DNA of 26,578 nt. It comes from Elysia marginata (taxonomy: Eukaryota > Mollusca > Gastropoda > Plakobranchidae). Made by a program: the position numbers and the translations under genes. A model generated the notes under the pieces. It worked only from the letters and a program-made list of their open reading frames with translations, was not told the origin of the DNA and did no database searches. The stretch spans positions 170,612 through 197,189 of the forward strand of contig BMAT01003471.1 in assembly GCA_019649035.1 (NCBI GenBank), written 5' to 3'. Below, piece by piece: positions 1 through 9,700 of the stretch (positions are counted from its first letter, which is position 1; every line of letters starts with the position of its first letter).

Positions 1-723
1 GGGGGGGGGTGTTGACAGTCTGGGTGTCCTAGGTGTAGAACATGATTGGAGGCGTGTCACTTAGGTTAGCTTACTTCATCTAGATGGCATTCTTATCGCT
101 TATCCCTCACTCTTATGATTAAAATATTACAAAGGTATGAAATTAGCAGTGAAGAGAAGTAGGCTTTTTAGTGGAAATGCCCGCCCTTAGTATGATTCAA
201 ACCCTACACTTATAGATGCTTCAGCACCCACCGCCTTGTCACTGCTAAGCATAGCATAGCTTATACTGAAACATAGCTTATACCATGTCGCCACTATAGA
301 GCGTAGAAAATGCGCTGTTTTTGTTAGTTTTTTTTTCTTTGGGTAATGTTGACTGGAGCATTATATAGAAGGAGCTTGTGAAGCTATCAGAGACTATTTA
401 TCTTATTATTTCTGATGTGTCCTCAACTGAAATTTTTTCAATCATAGTTACATTAGAATACAATTTCAAACATGACAACAGCTTCTACAAAACAGACTTA
501 TATTTACAATTTGAGTTGAATGAAAAAAAAATGAATGAGTGATAATTAGCCAAATGATACAGAAACTGTAACCTGCTCTTCCACAATCCAAATATTTCCA
601 TTTTACATAAAAAATATTATAAATATTTATTTTAGCTTTCCCACTTTGACTTGCAGATTTAATTGATTTTATTCTAATATCTTTCAAGGCCTCTACACAG
701 TTTTCCAAAATGTTATATTTTAC
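1..723. other. ALDH1L intron sequence (continues off the left edge)
   Basis: This stretch is AT-rich, with no coding exon recognised on either strand. It starts with a run of 10 G and holds one SINE-like repeat copy (115-303). The remainder shows no recognisable structure. Confidence 0.6.
115..303 (-). repeat. SINE-like repeat, copy A
   Basis: This copy is clearly homologous to 18212-18392 in the same orientation. Shared blocks include AAGGTATGAAATTAGCAGTG, AGAGAAGTAGGCTTTTTAGT, CACCCACCGCCTTG and CCATGTCGCCACTA. Read on the minus strand, the high-coordinate end looks like a tRNA-type head, with a degenerate B box (GGTTTGAATC) near 200. It lies in the ALDH1L intron, sense to the gene. It lacks about 9 bp present in copy B. 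Confidence 0.6.
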
Positions 724-788
724 CTGAACATAAGTTGACCTCTGTCTCTGGCATTCATTCTGCCCCATTCACCTTCCTCAAATGCTGC
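724..788 (-). CDS. ALDH1L1: ALDH1L coding exon 13 (residues 467-487), last exon in the window
   Basis: This 65-nt exon has acceptor TATACAG and donor TTCAG then GTAAAAT, ending in phase 2. It encodes [20 protein letters not shown] plus F, matching the family's AF..G.WG...ARDRG.LM. No continuation of the ALDH domain is visible between 1 and 723, so the next exon lies outside the window. Confidence 0.92.
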
Positions 789-3700
789 CTGTATAAGAGT
801 GCAAAAGAAACAGCATTAAAGCTATGTTTAGGTATACAAATTTTATACTTTGAAGTGAAAAGGCAATATTTCAGACATATTAAACAGACCTGACCATTAA
901 GCTTTATAAGCTATTTATTTGATGACAAATATAGCACAATAAAGTTACTAACAAATTTATTTTTCACATCTGGTGATTTGCATCCAGAGATAATAAACTA
1001 ACCTTCATTACATTCCATAGAAAAGGAAACCTAATTAGGAATAAATCTTTTTAACCCTTTAAATTCAATGCCCTGGTTTACTGGGATAGGGATTGTTTTA
1101 TTACAGAAGCAGAGACCACAGTATACAGGGATTCATTTCTAAGTCATATGCTGTAAATAACAAAGGTTGCCAGGTTATAGGATAAAAACAGTCCCAGGAA
1201 GTAAGTCTTGTCAGGGTTAAAGACAGAAAGAGAAGAAATGATAAAATCTTCAAACCTTTGCTGCTTCCACAGCTCTGTTCACATCCTCCACAGTGGCTTC
1301 ACTCACTTTACATATCACCTGAAGTTACATTAAAAATATGGCCTTTATGTCTGATATGATTCAACAGTAAAGCATGCGAACAAGTATAAAATATAAAAAC
1401 TCAAGCCTTCAATTTTCATAATTATGATTATGGGTATTTAAGACATATTTTATGGTGCCATGGGAAAACTTGATAGCCCACTTCAGCCTTATTTGAACAA
1501 AAAACCCTTCAAAGTTTCTAGTCAACAAAACTAAAACTACAAAAGAAAACATGAAATCTGGTGATGTAGGCACGAAACTGCTCCATTCCTTCCATTGATT
1601 TTGCATACTGGTACTATAAAATATATTTACCAATATGTGAAAACCCCACAGAAATAGAAAACTGAAAAAAAAGTATGTTTGCAGGTTTTTCCATAGCGCA
1701 TCAGACATCAGCTTTGACCTTTAATTTGAACCCCCTATACCAAAGCACCATTTCCAATTTATATGGTAATGACTGGGTTGATAGATAGATGAAGATTGAT
1801 GCCCCATGTAGGGGCACTTCTAGTTTACAGTTTCCTTTGACTTCAAAATCTCCAACGTTGACAAATTTTAAGCCTTAACTATACAGGTCACACTTTGGTC
1901 AATTTACATTTAAATAATTGAAGAGACTGGTAATGCCAGTTCACACTTTATTTTTTTCATAGCTGTTTAAAGCAGACATAATTCCCTTAAAATTTATATG
2001 CTGTTCGAAATACTTACACTTTCATCAGCTGGATTAATGGTATCATATTTTTTTCCATTTGAAGCATCCACAAATTCATTGTCAATAAAAAGCTGGGATG
2101 CGAATGATAATTTCATCTTATTTGCTTCCATCTCCACCTAAAAATCAGATTGTGGAATAAATGTCATAGAATTAAAAGTGCCTGATGTAAAAAGAAAATC
2201 GTCTATCTTAAAGTCTGATTTTTTCCCTTCTCTGGTCTGTACAGAAGGAAAAGATATGCATTTATGTTTTATTTTTTTAAAAACTCAGTCTGGTCACAAA
2301 TCAACAAAACTGATGCCTCAATGCTAAAAATGTACAGCATAGGACCACAAAACTGCTCTTGTGCATAGTAAACTTCTGTTGAGAGCAATACATTCAAAAT
2401 GCAGACCTTTAATTTCCAATTATCACTAAAAGCAACTTTCTCTTTTTTTTGGAACAAACAAAACTTTGGAGAAGTGGATAGTTTAAGTACCTACCGCTGT
2501 AAACGTAAAAGGTTCTTTATCTTCAATGCCTCTGCCTCTCCTGACAACACACATGAAGAAATCTTCAAACACTGTGTTCATGTACACATCATCGTTGACC
2601 AGCTTGATGTCATAAGCCTCTTTGACTTCTTCTACCAGTCTGGAATACACAGAGAAACCCTATCTTACTGGCTTTGAACTGTGAAAAGTTTTTTTATGTC
2701 AAAGATAAAATTCTTCATATTAAATAGATCCTTATAGATTAGAACCATAGCATGATAAAAAACTTAAAGAATCCTCACAGGTTTGATGCCTGTTCTCTTT
2801 GCAAAACTTTTGTCTATGTCAAATAAATTCAGTTCCTGGAGATAATCTGCAGTGATGAAGAAACTTGGCAACAAAGGTAATGACATTGGGCCTACCTGGA
2901 GAGAACTGCCCTGGATCATGACGCATGGAGCGCTCTTGTTGACGGCCTTTGTCCCACAAGGTGGTGTGATGAAGAACGAGCAGTCAAAGCTGACTTTAAA
3001 AATCTCAATTTCATTTTTGACAAAAAAAAAAAAAAAATGAGCGCACCAACCTGATAACATCCATGGATCCTGCCCCTGCCTTGAAAAAGTCAAGGCTGTT
3101 GTCAATGTCTGTGTTGAGAATGCCTTTCCAGATGCCCTGCAACAAAAGTAATTGACGTGTCAAATTATTCAACTACTCATAACCACTAGACTGCGCTTTG
3201 TATGTATGCTGTATGTGCCGCTGCCCCACTGGTCGAATATGCTGTGTATATATGTTGAAAAACCAAGTTTCTTAAATGTTTATGACAATTCAAGATTTAG
3301 ATCTAGTTTCTACAAATCCTTATCAAAAGCCTATCTATTTGCTACAGGTCTCCTTCAAATTTTAAATGTAGATATGGATAAAATCTCTGTACCTATTTGC
3401 CTTTGAAAATTTTCTTTGTCCTTGGTTGGGCAATTTTATGTAGCAGTTTGGGGATTAAAAAGGAAAAATGACTTATTGCCACTTGCAACACATCTCTGAC
3501 TATCAGCAATAACACATTTTTTAGTTTTGAAAGTTACAATGACACACAGATTTCAATTGCTAAGTCTGACTTATCATACAGTTCACTGTGGAATCATCAA
3601 GGTTAATATGATATCAATATATAAGAATTTCAATAAATAAAATTAGAAAGAAAATGAGGAAAAAAATAGGGAAGGTAAACGACACTAATACAATAAGAAA

Positions 3701-6700
3701 ATTATAACTTATTTATTCCCCTTTTTTGTTTTTTTTTTTACAGGAAAAGACCTTAGCAGACATTATTTTGTTTTGCTGTGTTGTTTGTCTTTCTTTTTTT
3801 TATTTTTTATTAAAGAAATCATTTTGAACAAAGCTGTAACTTGTTTGTTCTTTCTTTACTTTTAGTTATTTCATATGTCTTTTATAATCACTTCAGTATT
3901 CAGCATGTCGCTTAAGCTGAAAAGGCCAGGGGAAAAGTTTATGTAACAGGAAATGTCAAAATGTTGATAAAGCAGCCGACGATATAAGTGGACTATACAA
4001 TATTTTCTAACAGGAGAGTAATTTTGCTAAGGCACACACAGGAAGCAATTACACAAATTTTGTAGCAATTTGAAACCACCCAAGATGCATTGAAACTTGA
4101 CTGCCCTGTCTTTATGGGTGAGGTAATTTTCTCTCTAGTTTTCAAGTTCAATATCTGGGATAGCATTGTCTAGGGATGGACTATCATAGTGCCACAGGAC
4201 CCTAAATATTATGATACAAAACTACAATGTAGTAATTTAAATACTTACATTTAAAGACTCCCCCATCTTGACCTCCTCGGGGGTCAACTCCAGTTTTTGT
4301 GTGGAGGCGTCATCCTTGCCAAACTTGGAAGCGGGGATCATCTTACCACTAGCATACTGGACCTGAGATACATTCACCTGGAGAATGGAGGCACAGGGAC
4401 AGTATTATAAGAGACGTAAATCTCAAATCAAAGAAAACAGATAGTTTTTTAATGGTAAGAAATTTACTGGCACTATAAAGCAGAGAGCTTGACTGTGCAT
4501 ATACAGTGGGATTGTATAAAGTCAACATCTCAGGACCAAAAAAATGTGTTGACTTTAACCATTACAAAAATATAAAGAAATACAAAATGGGACTGCAAGA
4601 CAAAGTTGACTTTAAGCAAGAGTTTCCCTTAAAGGTGTTGACTTATGTTGGATTCCACTGTATATGTCATCAGTTACCCAACTGTGCTATGTCTTTTATC
4701 CGGTGGTCACCAGAGATCGACTAAAAACATCTGTATATTTTGCATACATTAGGGTAAATAACAAAAGTTGCGGGAGATATAACAAATAGTTTATATTTGG
4801 GCTCAACAAAGAGAAATTTTTGTGTAACCAGTAGACTTATTTGAAAAGCAGCATACAAATTTTCGGGGGTTTTTTGTCTTTTTTTTCAACTGAAACAATA
4901 ATTTTCGTGTAAAAAGTTTTCATTTGTTATGATTTTAAATTGTGGTTTTATCAATTCAATAGGGGCAAAAGGGTCTACCCAAAGGACTAACATACAGAGT
5001 AGGAAATATAAGGAAAAAAAATACAAGACCTTGTCTTTTGATATATGAGCAACCTGAACTCTTGAAAAGCTATACTTGAGTTTATCAAAAAGTGAAGAAA
5101 AAATATTTTTAGGAGTCTTTAGAAGAAAAGGACTGGTCCTAATTTTTTTCTGACATCTTTTTTAAATTACTATATCACTATGAGTTTTGAATGCATGAAT
5201 GCTTACCATTTTCCCATCATTTCCAAAGATAACCATGCCTCCTTTGTGTACAATGGCTGGTTGGAAAGATCCATCAATTTTAATCTGTAAGCCTCTAGGC
5301 TGAAGTCTTGTCCACATGCGAGACCCAAAAAAGGTAACTTGCTGCAGGAAGATTATAATGTGTCTAGTTATAGTAGACCAAAAAAAAAATCACATATCTA
5401 CAAGATTCATAAGAAGATTACCTACACATATTAAGAAGATCATAAAAAATATATGAAACTATATGAAACAAAAATACCTAAAGAATAATAAATTACAACC
5501 CGAGGTATGTATGGAATAGGTCTTAGAATAATGAATCATGCAGTAAATTTATTGGAAAAACTGTATCCTACAAAAGAATCCTTTTTAACAACTTCTTATC
5601 ACTATAAAAAAAAGTTTAAGACCCTACTTATTTCTTTTTTTTCTCTGAGCAGGACAAAGAATAACTTTCTCAAATCAATTGGTCTTAATTTTGAATTTAG
5701 CTGGTCTGCCAGTTTTGATAACTTTGCTTCATCTTTGCTTTAAATTGGGTTTTTTGTGTCCAAAATTTGACACAAACAGGGACTGATTTGTAAAAAATAT
5801 CAATACCTTTTGCACTGCTAAGGCTGCACTACATAATAACATTCCTTGCTTTCTTTTGGAGGTTATTAAAAAAAATAACAAAGGTTTAGCGGACCTAAAA
5901 CAAATGAACATAATATTGGTAAAACAAAAGTAATTACTTCTCCATTGATAAGAGTCCAGGCGCCAGGAACTTTATCATTGCCTCGAATGAAGTTGTGAAT
6001 ATCTTGGGCTGGCTGGTCCCAGTTTATCTAGACAAAAAAAAAATATATTGTAGAATGTCAGATTCAAATTCCGAAACATATGCTTCCAATATGACAAGAC
6101 TATGGTTACACTATAGTACTCTGGCAAGGTCCTTTAATTCTTTATAAATTTATGAAAATCTTAGGCATTTAAAAAATTAAATCAACAAATAATTATAATA
6201 CTTTATCAACCCTGACAAGAAATTAAGTCGAGCAACTTAAATGAAATCATACAGCAGTTGTATTCGCTCATGTTTAAGTTGGTTTACTATGTGAAATACC
6301 AGAAAAAAAATTACAAAGACCATTTCAATTTGTACTCCTAATGATGAAAAAACTTACAGTTTTGATAATAGAAAACCAGTGCTTGCAAAATGAGGTTTTA
6401 GCATGTTTTTTTTCTTACCTGAACTTTATCTTTTTTAATCATGGCATCATAGGTTGCCCCTTCCTCTGGTTGAACGATGCATGGAGCTTTGCCTGTCTCT
6501 ATCAAATCCACAGCCTCACCCTGAAGGATAAAGAGATACAACATAACTCTTTTAAACAAAAGGACAGCCTTAAAACATTTCTCCCACCACGTTAAAAAGT
6601 TAAAAAAATAATTCTTTCAAGAATAATGACAGCAAAGATATTCAAGTGATTTCAAAGTGACAAACACAGGCAATCATTCCAAAATGTAATGAAAAGAAAG

Positions 6701-9700
6701 AAAAAAAAATGTTCTGATTTTAACTATGCACTGTGTAACAGCGCTTGTTACATTTCTGTTGCCATGTAAGCAACATTAAAAGAATAAATTTATTTATCGA
6801 TCTACATTTGAGTTAGGTTGTAACACAACTATCTTAGAACCATCAAAACAAGTTAGAGGGCACTGCCATGTGTGTACTTTTCAATCTGCTATGGCATCAT
6901 ATAATAGATTTATCATAATTCTCATTGATAATTTAAGATGCTAAAATTCTGCTGCCACAATACAACACATAAATCAGAAAACAAAGGCTCTATATGCTTT
7001 TAATTCAGCGGATATTATATTGTTATGAGCCTCAATTGTTTCTAGTTTGGTTATGGAAGAATGAAAGAAGGAAAAAGACAAGTGTAACTGAAGAGGTGTC
7101 ATTTTGAGCTCATGATATGCTCAGGGTTTTTTTGTTACTATTTTCAGGCTGCAATCCCTTACCATAGCCTTGATACCCTCCGGGAAGCAGAACCTATTGT
7201 AGAAAGAATCCACTGTCTCATCTGGGTCGACATAAGTTGTTTTCTGCAGCAGGATGGGTCCAGTGTCGAGTCCGTCATCAGCCCAGAAGATTGTGAAGCC
7301 TCCCTTCTTGTCACCACACATCAGAGTCCTGAGAGATCAAGAAAAGTTTCATTAAACATCTTGAATCTAGGTAGGTATGGATCTAGATCTAAATCTGGAT
7401 TATACCCATAATACCCATAATCTCTAATCTAGACAGATTAGATCTAAACCTAGATCTAGATCTATAGTTGTAAAATTTTAATCATTATGGAAAGTGAAAG
7501 TAATATGAGAAATAGACGAGTTAGAAGTGAAAAAACTATGATCAGAATCACCACATATAGTGGTCCAGCAACAGGAACCTCTGTGCATCAATATGGAGGA
7601 ACGAGGAGCCAATGGGACTGGAGTATCTTCCTCTTGTGATTAATATTCATCCTCTTCATCTACTTTTTTATCTTTTTTGGTAAAGTAGTCAGTTATAACT
7701 GATTCTATTTCATTATCAGGGGCTAAATTCCCATCCTCATTTCTCTGAACTGGTTTAAAAGCTAAGCTATCTGGACTGCTTGATTGATTGATTGAAGGGT
7801 ATTTTTACAAGCCCAATTCCACTTCAGAGGTGCTCTCAGGGCTTGGGTCCCAATGACAATTTACGGGCTGCCATCCAGAGATTAGCGGGGATACCATGAC
7901 TTAGCCTCAGCCGGTCACATTATACTGACACCGACCCAACCAGCAGGGGCCCGGACTGTGCTCGGCTGTGTTTCGAACCCGCGACCTCTTGGACACGGAG
8001 CGAAGCCACTACCAACTGAGCTATCTAAACCCCCTATCTGGACTGCATCTGCCAAGTTGTTACTACAACAGAGAGGCTAGCAGCAAACCGCACAACTTTA
8101 GAAAAAAAAATTAAAAATACTTTAACTTAGCAGAAAAAAATTGACCTGTGCAGAAATGATGTCTAGAACAGTTTGTTTCCATTTAGGATATAATGTTTTA
8201 TGGTATTAAAAGCTGAAATTTCGGTAGAAGAGGAAACAAGTTTGGGTTAGAATCAAAAAGACTCTGGCAGACAAGCTGCAGAAAATAAAATCATAATAAA
8301 ATATTTAGGAGTTCAAGTTTGTTATAAAACGTACATTGTAGAGAAAGGTTCTTAAAATAGATTTTGTTGTTGGCGAAAAACCAACCTACAATCAATATTT
8401 TCACATTAAACCATCAAAGAGCAAAACTAACTTTGCCGAATTCGGGCGGGTATTGTTCTATCGCCACACATATATTGAAAGAAAAAAAATACTGATGACA
8501 ATGATCATAATGATGATGGTATGAGATGTTTGGTTACAACAAAAGGGACATGAAATGTTTGAGTGAGATGAGATAACTAGAAAAAAGATATGATAAGTTT
8601 GATGGTGAATGAAGTTATGAAGGAAATAGAGAATTGATGAGGACAAATGTTTTGAGATAGGGAGAAGTAATGTAGTGAAATTAAAAAGATGAGTTAAAAT
8701 CAAATGTGATCATGAAATAAATTAGAAAGAATGAAGCTAAGTCAATATTATATACCAGTAATAAGATTAGAATGCACACACAAGAGAAAATAAAAACAGA
8801 GACAGCTGGAGAGAGATCTACAGTAAAAAAAAAAGATAAATGTAAGTACAGAGACAGATAAAAAAAAAAGAGAGGCAAAAAAGAGAGATAGTAGAAAAAC
8901 AGACAGACAAAGAGGGAGTGGAGTACAAGAAAATGAGGCCAAAAGAAATACACAGAAAGAAGCCAAGCAGTACCAGTTGATGGCTGAAGCTCCTCTGTGC
9001 CTTGGCAGGATGGACGGGTGGTAAATGATGCTTTGGTGTTTGGGGAAGAGAATCACCTCGTTGGGGATGAACTGGGAGCAGAAGGCCAGGACGTTCAGCT
9101 CGGCACCCAGAGATTGATACTCCTCTAGCACCTCTTTGATTACCTTCGGAAGAAGGAAGGTATGCTCAGCTGCATTGTTGAAGATTTTCATAACAATCAT
9201 CATCATCACTGAATTCCATCATTGATTTTAACCCTATAAGCGTTAGTTTAAAAAATAAAATTCCATTTGTAAAGCCGATTTGATCAGCCTTTGACGCTTT
9301 TATGGTTAAACAACCGGCTTGTCACAAACATTTAAAATATCAGCATTAGCATTCTCAAGTCAACTCAAAATATCCTTTTTTTTTAGAGAAAAAAATCATT
9401 GAATGTTATTTTTAAAAATTTTGCGTTTAAAATAAAGAGGAAAAGAAGACCATATTGCAATTTTCTCAAATTCAAATTTCGGACATATCTGACTCATTTG
9501 GACTGGTTGTGAGACAAATTATCTACACCACATAGATTTGTGTGAGCCCAATCACATGATTCATACAGAGGGCAAAGCCAAGTGTTAAAATGTAAACACT
9601 CTTTGAATGAAAAACTTCTCCTTTTTTCCAAAAATGGTTTAACCAAAACATTTAAAAATATATATGTCTTGCAACCAGTCTAAATGAGTCTCAAGTCAAA

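Noticed and set aside
2852-3040. Plus-strand processed pseudogene ending in poly-A
   Set aside because: The plus-strand frame runs into A16 like a polyA tail, but there is no target duplication and the minus-strand reading has far better splice signals and composition. Retro-origin cannot be fully excluded.
7112-7411. Plus-strand ORF of 99 codons
   Set aside because: Antisense shadow of ALDH1L coding exon 4, whose minus-strand product is unmistakable.
7960-8033. tRNA gene
   Set aside because: A and B boxes are present, but the acceptor ends do not pair and a SINE body with target duplications follows.
8458-8953. Hydrophobic minus-strand ORFs resembling membrane proteins
   Set aside because: They arise from the pyrimidine-rich intron tract (Phe/Leu/Ser codons) directly after the donor of coding exon 3.
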